Source of the DNA: G965222335 sp965222335
GTDB taxonomy: Bacteria; Pseudomonadota; Gammaproteobacteria; Pseudomonadales; Halieaceae
Reading direction: 5' to 3'
Assembly: GCA_965222335.1 (NCBI GenBank)
Contig: OZ244944.1
Coordinates: 2,232,001-2,296,000 of the forward strand
DNA: 64,000 bases
A program made the position numbers and the translations under genes. The notes below the pieces were generated by a model, which worked only from the letters and a program-made list of their open reading frames with translations, was not told the DNA's origin and did not search any database. This document shows, piece after piece, positions 7,899-16,803 of this stretch (positions are counted from its first letter, which is position 1; every line of letters starts with the position of its first letter).

Positions 7899-10157
7899 AT
7901 GTCCGATATCCTGGAAATAGACGCCGATGGCAGTGAGCAGGTGTCCCTCAAACAATATACCGAGAAGGCCTACCTGGATTATTCCATGTACGTCATTCTC
8001 GATCGGGCACTGCCGAATATCGGCGACGGCCTGAAGCCGGTACAGCGGCGCATCGTCTATGCCATGAGCGAACTCGGCCTCAAGGCCAGCGCCAAGTTCA
8101 AGAAATCGGCACGCACCGTCGGCGATGTGATTGGCAAGTTTCACCCCCACGGCGACAGCGCCGCCTACGAATCCATGGTGCTGATGGCCCAGGACTTCAG
8201 CTACCGCTACCCGCTGGTGGACGGGCAGGGTAACTGGGGCTCCCCGGACGACCCAAAATCCTTTGCCGCGATGCGCTACACCGAATCCCGGCTCACGGTT
8301 TACGCCGAGGTCCTGCTGGGTGAGCTGGCCCAGGGCACCGTGGACTGGGTGCCGAATTTTGACGGCACCCTGGATGAACCCGCGGTGCTCCCGGCGCAGG
8401 TTCCAAATGTGCTGCTCAACGGCATTACCGGCATTGCCGTGGGTATGGCCACCGATGTGCCGCCCCACAACCTGCGCGAGGTGGTTGCGGCGACCGTGCG
8501 CATGCTCGACTCGCCCAAGTCCACGGTGAGCGAACTCTGTGAGCATGTCCTGGCGCCGGACTACCCGACGGAGGCGGAAATCATCACCCCCCGGGAGGAA
8601 ATCCTGGCGATGTACGAGACCGGGCGCGGCAGCATGCGGATGCGCGCGGTGTGGGAAAAGGAGGGCAGCGACATCGTGGTGCGGGCGCTGCCCTACCAGG
8701 TGTCCGGGTCGCGGGTGCTGGAGCAGATCGCCCAGCAGATGCAGGCGCGCAAGCTGCCCATGGTGGCGGACCTGCGGGACGAATCGGACCACGAGAACCC
8801 CACCCGCCTGCTGATCGTGCCGCGCTCCAACCGGGTGGACGCGGAAGCGCTGATGAGCCACCTGTTCGCGACCACCGACCTGGAGAAGACCTACCGGGTC
8901 AATCTCAACATGATCGGTATCGACGGGCGCCCGGCGGTGAAGCCGCTGGACGTGATCCTCAAGGAATGGCTCAAGTTCCGTACCACCACGGTGCGCCGGC
9001 GGCTGGAGCACCGGCTGGAGCGGGTGCAGCGCCGCCTGCACGTGCTCGAGGGCTACCTGGTCGCCTACCTCAATATCGACGAGGTGATTCATATCATCCG
9101 CACCGAGGACAAGCCCAAGCCCGCCCTGATGGAGCGTTTCGGCATCACCGATGTGCAGGCCGAGGCGGTGCTGGAGCTGAAACTGCGCAACCTGGCGAAG
9201 CTCGAGGAAATGAAAATCCGCGGTGAGCAGGATGAGCTGGCCGCGGAGCGCGACAAGCTGGAGCAGACCCTGGGCAGCGACGCGCGCCTGAAAACCCTGA
9301 TCAAGAAAGAGCTGATTGCGGTCGCCGAGGAGTACGGCGACGACCGGCGTTCCCCCCTGGCCGAACGGGAAGAGGCCCAGGCTTTCAGCGAGCTGGAGCT
9401 GGTGAGCGCCGACCCCATTACCGTGGTGATGTCGGAAAAAGGCTGGATCCGTTCCGCCAAGGGGCACGAGATCGATCCCACCAGCCTCAGCTACAAGTCC
9501 GGGGACGGGTTCAAGATGGCGGCTTGCGGGCGCAGCAACCAGCCGGCGGTGATTCTCGATTCCACCGGTCGCGCCTACAGCCTCGCCTCCCACAACCTGC
9601 CCTCCGCGAGGGGCCAGGGTGAGCCCGTGACCGGGCGGATCAACCCGCCCTCGGGGGCGACCTTCGAGGGCCTGATGATGGGCCTCGACAGCCAGCGCTA
9701 CCTGCTGGCATCGGATGCGGGCTACGGCTTCGTCGCGGTGCTGGCGGATTTGCAGTCCAAGAACCGGGCGGGCAAGGCGGCCCTGACCCTGCCCAAGGGC
9801 GGGCAGGTACTGCAGCCGGCGCCGGTGCCCGGGGAAGGCACAGAGGGGCTGTGGGTGGCGGCGGTTTCCAACGAGGGTCGCCTGCTGGTGTTTCCGCTGG
9901 CGGACCTGCCGCAGATGGCCCGCGGCAAGGGCAACAAGATTATCGGTATCCCCTCGGCCCGCCTGCAGGCGCGAGAGGAATTCCTGGTCGGCACCCAGGT
10001 GCTCAGCGAGCAGCAGTCACTGCAGGTCAACGCGGGCAAGCGCCACCTCACCCTCAAGTTCGCCGAGCTGGAGCACTACCGGGGTGAGCGCGGGCGGCGC
10101 GGTAACAAGCTGCCGCGGGGCTTCCAGAAGGTCGACGGTATCCAGGTCCAGGGCTGA
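7899..10157 (+). CDS. parC: DNA topoisomerase IV subunit A
   Basis: The strand-cutting subunit that, with ParE, decatenates daughter chromosomes. The 752-residue protein shows the winged-helix breakage domain with catalytic Tyr127 in AAMRYTESRL, the tower and coiled-coil region, and a C-terminal beta-pinwheel (about 500-752) lacking the full GyrA box, as expected for ParC. In the quinolone-determining stretch GKFHPHGDSAAYE, Ser87 and Glu91 (E. coli Ser80 and Glu84) are the wild-type residues. GAGGTGA precedes the ATG. parE is not in the window. The 43-bp gap suggests possible co-transcription with the upstream gene. Confidence 0.97.
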   Translation: MSDILEIDADGSEQVSLKQYTEKAYLDYSMYVILDRALPNIGDGLKPVQRRIVYAMSELGLKASAKFKKSARTVGDVIGKFHPHGDSAAYESMVLMAQDFSYRYPLVDGQGNWGSPDDPKSFAAMRYTESRLTVYAEVLLGELAQGTVDWVPNFDGTLDEPAVLPAQVPNVLLNGITGIAVGMATDVPPHNLREVVAATVRMLDSPKSTVSELCEHVLAPDYPTEAEIITPREEILAMYETGRGSMRMRAVWEKEGSDIVVRALPYQVSGSRVLEQIAQQMQARKLPMVADLRDESDHENPTRLLIVPRSNRVDAEALMSHLFATTDLEKTYRVNLNMIGIDGRPAVKPLDVILKEWLKFRTTTVRRRLEHRLERVQRRLHVLEGYLVAYLNIDEVIHIIRTEDKPKPALMERFGITDVQAEAVLELKLRNLAKLEEMKIRGEQDELAAERDKLEQTLGSDARLKTLIKKELIAVAEEYGDDRRSPLAEREEAQAFSELELVSADPITVVMSEKGWIRSAKGHEIDPTSLSYKSGDGFKMAACGRSNQPAVILDSTGRAYSLASHNLPSARGQGEPVTGRINPPSGATFEGLMMGLDSQRYLLASDAGYGFVAVLADLQSKNRAGKAALTLPKGGQVLQPAPVPGEGTEGLWVAAVSNEGRLLVFPLADLPQMARGKGNKIIGIPSARLQAREEFLVGTQVLSEQQSLQVNAGKRHLTLKFAELEHYRGERGRRGNKLPRGFQKVDGIQVQG

Positions 10158-10205
10158 GGCCCGGGCGACAGGACAGGATGCGGGTCGACGGCGCAGGTCG
10201 GGGGT

Positions 10206-11462
10206 TCAGGTTGGCGAGAGGTGTTTCAGGATCAGCTGCCGCTGGCGCTCGAGCAGGTCGGCGTAGGGGCCCTCGAAGCCGACCAGGATCGCGTAGTCGC
10301 CCAGCTCCGAGGGCTGCTGCTCCAGGCGGCCGCTGATTTCCACGTCTTCACAGGCCGAGGGTGACAGCATCAGCCGCGGCGGCTTGCTGGCACACACCGC
10401 CTGCAGTTCATCCAGGGTGTGCTGCATGTACAGGCCCGGGTAGATATCTTCCTCGTCCCCCGCGCCCAGTTCGCTGCTCGCCACCGCCATGGCGATGCCC
10501 AGGCTGAGTGACATGCGCTTCTCGACCTCGCGACATACTGCCTGGATCAGCCAGCCGCAGGAGGCGGCGCGGAAGGGGGCACTGCCGTTGTTGGCGGCAC
10601 CGCTGAAGTAAACCACGAGACCGAACTGGCGCATCACCTGGATGCGGCCGCCGTAAAACCCGGCGGCGGCGAAGACGATCTGGTGCAGGCGATCGGTGTA
10701 GCGGTGCAGGGACTCCTCGTCCAGGGTATCGACATAGTCCACCAGGCTGGTCAGGTGGAGGTAGAGAATGCCGCTGGTCTCGTAGTGCTCGTCCCGCGGG
10801 CCGGCACCGGATCGGGTGCGCAGCAGGTCCATCGGCAGGGCGTCGATGCGCCGGGCCAGGGCCTGCAATTCATTGTGCGGCAGGACGGTGGTCTCGTCTT
10901 CCAGGGCGATGCGACGCCCCAGCTGCTGCAGCTGGCCCGCCAGGCGCTGGCCGAGGTGCAGGGTCAGGCCGTAGACCGCGACGCTGAGCACGATGGCCAG
11001 CCCCAGCAGGCTGAGTACAAACCGCCAGCGGGCGGCCTGCGCGTCATCCGTGGACAGGGTGATGACCACTTCCCCGGCCACGTCCGGACCGATGCGCACC
11101 GGCGCGCGGTACTGCGCCAGCTGCTGGCCCAGGGGCTCACCGGCCCGGCCCAGGGCCTTGCCCTCCACATCGAAGACCGTGATCTGCTCGGCCGGGGAGG
11201 TGGCGACGAAACGGCGCAGGGTGGCGGCGACACTGAGCAGGTCGCCCGTCTCCAGGGCGTTGCCCAGGCGGCTGCTGATCTGGCCCGCCAGCGCATTGCC
11301 GTGTGCCGCCTGCTGCGACTGCAGCAGGTGCTGGCTGGAGGAGATGGCCAGCAGGACCAGGGCGACGCTGACACACAGGCAGCAGGCGGCGGTTGCCAGT
11401 GCCAGCTGTTGACTGAGGCCGAGATTTTTCAGCGCGGTCATGGTGTGAGGCGGGCGCTCCAT
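10206..11462 (-). CDS. Membrane sensor-like protein with degenerate nucleotide-cyclase-type domain
   Basis: Predicted topology: a transmembrane helix at about 20-42, a periplasmic domain (about 43-145), a second helix at about 147-168, a HAMP-like linker, then a cytoplasmic domain from about 220. That domain has the order of a class III cyclase (ILYLHLTSLVDYVDTL, GGRIQVMRQFGLVVYFSG, SLGIAMA), but the metal-binding Asp positions are Leu and the GDG-like turn is QFG, so it is probably not catalytic. Its position divergent from serB recalls the YtjB/AhpA membrane proteins next to serB in other gammaproteobacteria; homology beyond the N-terminal half is not certain. The ATG at 11462 has AGAAG upstream, inside a MITE-like terminal sequence; an alternative ATG is at 11441. 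Confidence 0.65.
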   Translation of the reverse strand: MERPPHTMTALKNLGLSQQLALATAACCLCVSVALVLLAISSSQHLLQSQQAAHGNALAGQISSRLGNALETGDLLSVAATLRRFVATSPAEQITVFDVEGKALGRAGEPLGQQLAQYRAPVRIGPDVAGEVVITLSTDDAQAARWRFVLSLLGLAIVLSVAVYGLTLHLGQRLAGQLQQLGRRIALEDETTVLPHNELQALARRIDALPMDLLRTRSGAGPRDEHYETSGILYLHLTSLVDYVDTLDEESLHRYTDRLHQIVFAAAGFYGGRIQVMRQFGLVVYFSGAANNGSAPFRAASCGWLIQAVCREVEKRMSLSLGIAMAVASSELGAGDEEDIYPGLYMQHTLDELQAVCASKPPRLMLSPSACEDVEISGRLEQQPSELGDYAILVGFEGPYADLLERQRQLILKHLSPT

Positions 11463-11466
11463 TGCC

Positions 11467-11489
11467 AGGGCACTTCTGAATAATGATAT
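11467..11489. mobile_element. Solo terminal repeat of the MITE family
   Basis: This stretch begins AGGGCACTTCTGAATAATG and matches the first 19 bases of the element at 6775-7040 with one difference. No partner end is found within 200 bp on either side, so it is a remnant or a single end. It lies 4 bases upstream of the minus-strand start codon at 11462, and its AGAAG (complement of 11473-11477) is the best ribosome site for that gene. Confidence 0.6.
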
Positions 11490-11554
11490 AGAGCGCCACA
11501 GTATAAACTACGCCCCGCCCGCTGTAGCCACCGCGAGCACTGCAATGTGCGCTG

Positions 11555-11583
11555 TTTCACGCTGCGGTTGCGGCGGTTAGAAT
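11555..11583 (+). promoter_or_regulatory. Candidate promoter for serB
   Basis: TTTCAC at 11555-11560 and TAGAAT at 11578-11583 are separated by 17 bp, ending 30 bases before the serB start. The -35 match is only partial. Confidence 0.4.
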
Positions 11584-11613
11584 AGCGCGCTGCGCCCGCG
11601 ACGAGATCCGCCC

Positions 11614-12873
11614 GTGAACGAAATCCTCCTAATCCGCCTGTCGGGACCCGACCAGCCCGGCATTACCGCCGCGGTCACCGGCGTCCTGGCGCAGTACGGC
11701 GGCAATGTGCTGGATATCGGGCAGGCGGTGATTCACGCCACCCTGTCCATGGGGCTGCTGGTGGAGCTCCCGGACCAGCGCGGGCACGCGGCCATGCTCG
11801 CGGCCCTTCAGGCCTACGCAGAGCGGGTCGGGCTGTCCCTGCGTACCGAGGCCATTGCCCCCGGGAGCTATTCCGACTGGGTCGCGGCCCAGGGCCGCGC
11901 GCGGCACATCATCACCCTGCTCGCGCGCAAGATTACCGCCGAGCAGGTGGCGCGGGTGACGGCGGTATTTGCCGAGCACGGCCTGGGCATCGACGGCATC
12001 ACCCGCCTGTCGGGCCGGATTCCCCTGGGCGAGCTACCCCCTCTCAGCAAGGCCTGCGTGGAGTTCTCGGTGCGGGGTCCGCTGGCCGATCCCGAACCCT
12101 TCCGGCGCGACCTGCTGCAGCTTGGCAGTGACCTCGAGGTGGATCTCGCGCTGCAGGAAGACAATATGTTCCGCCGCAATCGCCGCCTGGTCGCCTTCGA
12201 TATGGATTCGACCCTGATCGAGGCGGAGGTGATCGACGAACTGGCGCGGGCCGCCGGCGTGGGTGAGCAGGTCAGTGCCATCACCGAGCGGGCCATGCGC
12301 GGGGAACTGGATTTCAAGGCCAGCTTTCGCGAGCGGGTGGCCCTGCTGGCGGGCCTGCCCGAGTCGGCCCTGGCGGAGATTGCCGAGGGCCTGCCGATCA
12401 CCGAGGGCGCCGAGCACCTGCTGCACACCCTGCGGCGGCTGGGCTATCGCACCGCGATTCTTTCCGGTGGCTTCAACTATTTTGCCCGTCACCTGCAGGC
12501 GCGCCTGGGGATCGACTATGTCTATGCCAACGAACTGCACATCGTCGACGGGGTGGTGACCGGCGAAGTGCCCGGAGAGATCGTGGATGGCGAGCGCAAG
12601 GCGGAACTGCTGCAGGAGATCGCCGACCGTGAGGGCATTGATTTGCAGCAGGTGATTGCCGTGGGTGACGGCGCCAACGACCTGCCCATGCTGAGCATTG
12701 CCGGTCTGGGGGTGGCATTCCGCGCCAAGCCCCTGGTCAAGCAGTCGGCGGAACAGTCGATATCCACCCTCGGCCTGGACGCGATCCTGTATTTGCTGGG
12801 TATTTCAGACCGCTACCAGCAGGCCGGTGAGGGTGGGCAAGGCGAACAAACTCTAGATGTCGGCCCAGAGTGA
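11614..12873 (+). CDS. serB: Phosphoserine phosphatase
   Basis: Performs the last step of serine synthesis, dephosphorylating phosphoserine. The 419-residue protein has two N-terminal ACT-like domains (about 1-180; IRLSGPDQPGITAAVTGVL is the first) and a C-terminal HAD phosphatase with nucleophile Asp196 and Asp198 in FDMDSTLIEAE, SGGF as the second motif and GDGANDLPML as the metal-binding motif. It is longer than E. coli SerB (322) because of the extra ACT domain, as in Pseudomonas. The start is GTG at 11614. Its last 21 bases overlap the end of the convergent PilZ-like gene. Confidence 0.96.
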   Translation: MNEILLIRLSGPDQPGITAAVTGVLAQYGGNVLDIGQAVIHATLSMGLLVELPDQRGHAAMLAALQAYAERVGLSLRTEAIAPGSYSDWVAAQGRARHIITLLARKITAEQVARVTAVFAEHGLGIDGITRLSGRIPLGELPPLSKACVEFSVRGPLADPEPFRRDLLQLGSDLEVDLALQEDNMFRRNRRLVAFDMDSTLIEAEVIDELARAAGVGEQVSAITERAMRGELDFKASFRERVALLAGLPESALAEIAEGLPITEGAEHLLHTLRRLGYRTAILSGGFNYFARHLQARLGIDYVYANELHIVDGVVTGEVPGEIVDGERKAELLQEIADREGIDLQQVIAVGDGANDLPMLSIAGLGVAFRAKPLVKQSAEQSISTLGLDAILYLLGISDRYQQAGEGGQGEQTLDVGPE

Positions 12874-14688
12874 GTCGAAGGCAGGGCGTGGCAGCTCGAT
12901 TTCCTCCGCCGCGGCGCTGGTGCGCTGCTCCAGCGGTTTGATATAGCGGAAGTCGAACTGGCTGAAGGTGGCGGTGGCAGCAATCTGCTGTTGCAACTGG
13001 ACCAGGAATTCTTCGCCGTCGCGCAGCAAGACCACCTTCTGGCGCTCGCGAAACCGGGTCTGCGGCGTTACCAGGGTGTGTGGCTTGCCCACCAGCTTGA
13101 TCTCAGGCAGCAGCAGTACCCGCATCGGCTGCGACAGCCGACCGCGAGGGCCCACCACGCGCGCGCCGTAGGGCATGCCCCGGGGGCTGAGCAGTTCCAC
13201 CCCGACCAGGGTATGGGCCTGCTCCAGGCTGCTGATCCAGCGCACGGTGGCAATCAGCCATTCTTCCTGCCCGCTCTCGCGAATACACAGCAGTTCACCC
13301 GAGCGCAGGTTGGGCGGTGCGTGCTGGCTCCACTCCAGGCAATAGCCACCGGGGCTGGCATTGATCGTGCGTGCGCTGAATATGGAAAAACGGGTATCGG
13401 CGATGCCCGCGGCCTGCGGCGCATCCCCGATCCGTGCCGCGGTGACGGGGTCGACCTCGACGATATGGTCATCGCCGGCGTCCGTGTGGCTGTCGTCGTC
13501 TGCCTCGCCGCGGTGGATGTCATCGGGGGTGGCCATTTCCCACTGGTCGCGGCCCACGCTGCGCGAGCTGAAGGGGTTTTCTCCTCCCGCAAGAGCGGCC
13601 ACGTGGGCCGGTAGCAGGCTGGCGAAGGGGCGCTCGCCGGCGGCGTGGTAGTGCACGCTGCTGAGGCCAATGCCAATTTCCAGGGTGCCGTCTGCGTGGC
13701 GCCGGCGACCAAAATTGCGCTGGGTCTGGGTGCCCAGGGCGGCAATGACGTGATCCAGGGTGTTGGGGGCGAGCAGGGTGCCGTCCGCCATGCGCACGGC
13801 ATGCTGGTCACCGCTGCGCTCGCCCTGGCGCAGGGTCTTCAGCTGTCGCACCACTTCCCGCGTATCCAGGTAGCGATACTGGGGGCCGCTGGCAGTGGCA
13901 GCGCCGTGGTAGTCGGGTGGATGGTCGCCGTGCAGGTCCAGCGCGAACAGGACGCCCTCCGCCGGCGCTTTCAGCAGGCGCGCGTGGCGGGCCCAGTCCG
14001 GGAGGCAGGGGTAAATACTCCCGAGGTCGCTCTGGCGCAGCTGGTTGGCCTTGATGCAGCCCAGCAGCAGGTGTTGCAGGTAGCTGGTCTGCAGCGTGGT
14101 GGGCCGTCCCTGCAGGTCCTTCAACGGCAGGGCCTCGAGCTGCTGGCGCTCACCGAGGGCGTACAGCTGGTGCAGGGTGAGCCAGCGCTGGCGTTCGACC
14201 TGCTGTTGCAGCTGGTAGGTCTGGAGGATGCCGCGGCCGGCAAAATAAAGGGCCCGCTGCAGGGCTTCGCAGGCGAGGCGAGCGGGGTTGGCGCCCTGCA
14301 GTTCCCCGCGTTGCTGGATCGCGTGCACCGCAACCACGGTATAGCCGGTGCTGAACAGGCTGCACAGGCTCTCGGCCAGTTCGGAAAACTGGCGCGGCTC
14401 CTCGGGCAGGATCAGGGGCTGGTTGAGATAGCGCCGCGACAGGTTGTGCAGGCACACTTCCAGCGTCGGGTACAGTGCTTCCATCACCTCAAAGCGCAGC
14501 GTCGCTGACAGCGGGTGGCGGTTGAGTTCACCCACCGCTTCGCGCAGCTGGGCGACCGCCCGCCGGGTGTTGGCGGCGGGCAGCGACCGGGCCCAGGTTT
14601 CGGCGCCCGCCCGGGACAGCGGGAAACGCGCGAAATCCGGCAGGTCCTGGCGCGGCAGCCGCAGCTTGATGGGTGTATCGTTGCTCAT
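12853..14688 (-). CDS. Conserved serB-linked protein with C-terminal PilZ-like region
   Basis: A 611-residue predicted cytoplasmic protein without signal peptide or membrane helices. The first 300 residues are mostly helical and rich in Leu, Gln and Arg. Near residues 437-446, TINASPGGYCLEW followed by a beta-rich stretch resembles the (D/N)xSxxG half of a PilZ c-di-GMP site, but a clear upstream RxxxR is lacking, so binding is uncertain. An acidic, His-rich linker (about 390-415) separates the halves. In Pseudomonas the serB region also holds c-di-GMP-related genes (fimX), which makes a signalling or motility role plausible but unproven. The C-terminus overlaps serB by 21 bp; the gene is divergent from efp. 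Confidence 0.6.
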   Translation of the reverse strand: MSNDTPIKLRLPRQDLPDFARFPLSRAGAETWARSLPAANTRRAVAQLREAVGELNRHPLSATLRFEVMEALYPTLEVCLHNLSRRYLNQPLILPEEPRQFSELAESLCSLFSTGYTVVAVHAIQQRGELQGANPARLACEALQRALYFAGRGILQTYQLQQQVERQRWLTLHQLYALGERQQLEALPLKDLQGRPTTLQTSYLQHLLLGCIKANQLRQSDLGSIYPCLPDWARHARLLKAPAEGVLFALDLHGDHPPDYHGAATASGPQYRYLDTREVVRQLKTLRQGERSGDQHAVRMADGTLLAPNTLDHVIAALGTQTQRNFGRRRHADGTLEIGIGLSSVHYHAAGERPFASLLPAHVAALAGGENPFSSRSVGRDQWEMATPDDIHRGEADDDSHTDAGDDHIVEVDPVTAARIGDAPQAAGIADTRFSIFSARTINASPGGYCLEWSQHAPPNLRSGELLCIRESGQEEWLIATVRWISSLEQAHTLVGVELLSPRGMPYGARVVGPRGRLSQPMRVLLLPEIKLVGKPHTLVTPQTRFRERQKVVLLRDGEEFLVQLQQQIAATATFSQFDFRYIKPLEQRTSAAAEEIELPRPAFDSLWADI

Positions 14689-14742
14689 GGACAGAGATTA
14701 GCCCAAGTGCTCCCCGCGGCGCTACAGGAATGTCCCCGGCGC

Positions 14743-14772
14743 CTGACAGCGGACGGCTGCCTGGGGTATGAT
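14743..14772 (+). promoter_or_regulatory. Promoter of efp-epmA
   Basis: CTGACA (14743-14748) and TATGAT (14767-14772) are separated by 18 bp and match sigma-70 consensus at 5 of 6 positions each. The expected start lies about 26 bases before the efp ATG. Confidence 0.7.
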
Positions 14773-14804
14773 TGGCGCCCATTTTTCAGCGAACAAGCAC
14801 AGTC

Positions 14805-15377
14805 ATGGCAAATTTTTCCACCAATGAATTCCGCTCCGGTCTCAAGGTCATGCTGGACGGCGACCCCTGCAGCATTCTCGAGAACGAGTTCGTCAAGCCG
14901 GGCAAGGGGCAGGCCTTCAGTCGCGTGCGCCTGCGCAACCTGAAAACCGGCCGGGTCTGGGAGCGCACCTTCAAGTCGGGCGAAAGCCTCGAGGGTGCGG
15001 ATGTGATGGACCGCACCATGGAGTACCTGTACACCGACGGTGAGTTCTACTACTTCATGGAGCCGGACACCTTCGAGCAGCACCAGGCGGACGCCAAGGC
15101 CGTGGGAGACGCCAATCTCTGGCTGAAAGAGCAGGAGCCCTGCGAGGTGACCCTGTACAACGGCACCCCGCTGTCAGTGGCGCCGCCGAATTTCGTCGAG
15201 CTGGAGATCGTGGAAACGGATCCGGGCCTCAAGGGCGACACCGCGCAGGGAGGCAGCAAGCCCGCCACCCTGAGCACCGGGGCGGTGGTCAAGGTGCCCC
15301 TGTTCCTGAGCCAGGGCGAGGTCGTCCGCGTCGACACCCGCACCGGCGAGTACCAGGGCCGCGCCAGCAAGTCTTGA
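14805..15377 (+). CDS. efp: Translation elongation factor P
   Basis: Relieves ribosome stalling at polyproline motifs. The ATG at 14805 gives MANFSTNEFRSGLKVMLDG, the standard EF-P N-terminus and 190 residues in all. The tip of domain I reads FVKPGKGQAF with Lys34, the residue that EpmA modifies with beta-lysine; this lysine-type loop, rather than the arginine type of Pseudomonas, agrees with epmA being next. Domains II and III (OB folds) follow to the C-terminal TGEYQGRA. The stop codon overlaps the epmA start in the sequence TTGA. Confidence 0.97.
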   Translation: MANFSTNEFRSGLKVMLDGDPCSILENEFVKPGKGQAFSRVRLRNLKTGRVWERTFKSGESLEGADVMDRTMEYLYTDGEFYYFMEPDTFEQHQADAKAVGDANLWLKEQEPCEVTLYNGTPLSVAPPNFVELEIVETDPGLKGDTAQGGSKPATLSTGAVVKVPLFLSQGEVVRVDTRTGEYQGRASKS

Positions 15378-16333
15378 ACCCCGACTGGCGTCCCGGCGCG
15401 AACCTCGAGGTCCTGCGCGCCCGCGCCGGCCTCCTGGCCGGCATTCGCGAGTTTTTCGCCCAGCGCGGGCTGCTCGAGGTGGAAACGCCCCTGCTCTGCC
15501 GGCGCGGCATCACCGATCCGGCAATCGAGCCCCTGCTCGTGACCGCGGGGATCTCCATCGACGCCCCGCGCTTTCTGCAGACCTCCCCCGAATACGCCAT
15601 GAAGCGGCTGCTGGCCGCGGGCAGCGGGCCGATTTTCCAGATCGCCCGGGCCTTCCGCGACGGCGAGGCCGGGGCCCGGCACAACCCCGAATTCACCCTG
15701 CTGGAGTGGTACCGCCCCGGCTGGGATCACCACCGGCTGATGGCCGAGGTGGCCGACCTGGTAACGCGCTGCCTCGGCGAGCGGCCCCGCGCGGCGTTCT
15801 CCTACCGGGAAGCGTTCCTGCAGAGTGTGGGCCTGGACCCCTGGCTGGCGTCGCCAGCGGAACTGGAACAGCGCGCGAGGGCGGGCCGCGACCTGGGGGG
15901 CATGTCGGGTGATGGCGATTTCTGGCTGGATGTCCTGCTCGTGCACTGCGTGGAGCCCTGGCTGGCGACGCAGGGCCTGTGCTTTATCTACGACTACCCG
16001 GTCTCCCAGGCCGCGCTGGCCCGGGTCGCGGAGGTGGACGGCAGGCAGGTCGGCCAGCGCTTCGAGCTCTACGTGGACGGCCTGGAACTGGCCAATGGCT
16101 ATCACGAGCTCACGGACGCGCAGGAGCAGCGCGCCCGCTTCGCCGCGGACAATGCCCGCCGTCGGTCCCATGGCCAGCCCCAGCGGGAAGCTGACGAGGC
16201 CCTGCTCGCGGCGCTGGCTGCAGGCATGCCAGCCTGCAGCGGTGTGGCCCTGGGCCTGGATCGCCTGCTGATGCTCGCCTGCGGCGAGACCGATATCCGG
16301 CGGGTGTTGAGCTTCGACTGGCAGCGCAGCTAG
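15374..16333 (+). CDS. epmA: EF-P beta-lysine ligase EpmA (PoxA/GenX)
   Basis: A paralogue of the lysyl-tRNA synthetase catalytic core that attaches (R)-beta-lysine to EF-P Lys34. The 319-residue protein lacks the anticodon-binding domain. Class II motifs are present: motif 1 around VETPLLCRRGITDP, motif 2 in FQIARAFRDGE followed by HNPEFTLLEWYRPG, and motif 3 in VALGLDRLLML. The start is TTG at 15374, overlapping the efp stop by 4 bases, so translation is likely coupled. The partner aminomutase gene epmB, often adjacent to efp, is not in this window. Confidence 0.95.
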   Translation: MNPDWRPGANLEVLRARAGLLAGIREFFAQRGLLEVETPLLCRRGITDPAIEPLLVTAGISIDAPRFLQTSPEYAMKRLLAAGSGPIFQIARAFRDGEAGARHNPEFTLLEWYRPGWDHHRLMAEVADLVTRCLGERPRAAFSYREAFLQSVGLDPWLASPAELEQRARAGRDLGGMSGDGDFWLDVLLVHCVEPWLATQGLCFIYDYPVSQAALARVAEVDGRQVGQRFELYVDGLELANGYHELTDAQEQRARFAADNARRRSHGQPQREADEALLAALAAGMPACSGVALGLDRLLMLACGETDIRRVLSFDWQRS

Positions 16334-16347
16334 CCGGGCGCCAGCGG

Positions 16348-16803
16348 CTACTCCTCCAGGTCCAGGACTGCCGGGCCGTACCCCTCGATAAACTCGCGCG
16401 GCGGGCGCCGCGGACGGCCGCTGCTGATCTCGATGCACACAAACACCATCAGCCCGCGGAGCAGGGTCACGCCGTCGGCGGGGCGCAGGATCTGGAAGCG
16501 GCGCAACATGGTCAGGCGCCGATCCCAGCGGGTGATCCAGGTGCCTGCGATCACCTCATCGCCTTCCCGCGACGCCTGCAGGTAGTCGAATTCCGAGTGA
16601 GTGATGGCCATGGCCCTGTCCAGGGCGCGGTAGCGCTCCAGGTCCAGCCCCAGGGCCACCGAGTGAGCCCAGGCCACCTGTTCGCACCAGCGCACATACA
16701 CCGTGTTGTTGGTGTGGCGCAGGCCGTCGATATCCCCGGGTTCCACCCGGTGGGCCTGGGTGAAGGGCTCGGGGTGGTCCCAGGGCAGGGGGACGTTACT
16801 CAC
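16348..16803 (-). CDS. Acyl-CoA thioesterase, 4HBT/hotdog family
   Basis: A 151-residue single hotdog-fold protein. The segment GDIDGLRHTNNTVYVRWCEQVAW is the 4-hydroxybenzoyl-CoA thioesterase signature, with Asp and His/Asn positions that form the active site in that family. It probably hydrolyses an acyl-CoA; chain length cannot be told. The start is GTG at 16803, overlapping the nhaC stop (GTGA), so the two are likely co-translated although no metabolic link is obvious. It converges with epmA, 14 bp apart. Confidence 0.85.
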   Translation of the reverse strand: MSNVPLPWDHPEPFTQAHRVEPGDIDGLRHTNNTVYVRWCEQVAWAHSVALGLDLERYRALDRAMAITHSEFDYLQASREGDEVIAGTWITRWDRRLTMLRRFQILRPADGVTLLRGLMVFVCIEISSGRPRRPPREFIEGYGPAVLDLEE

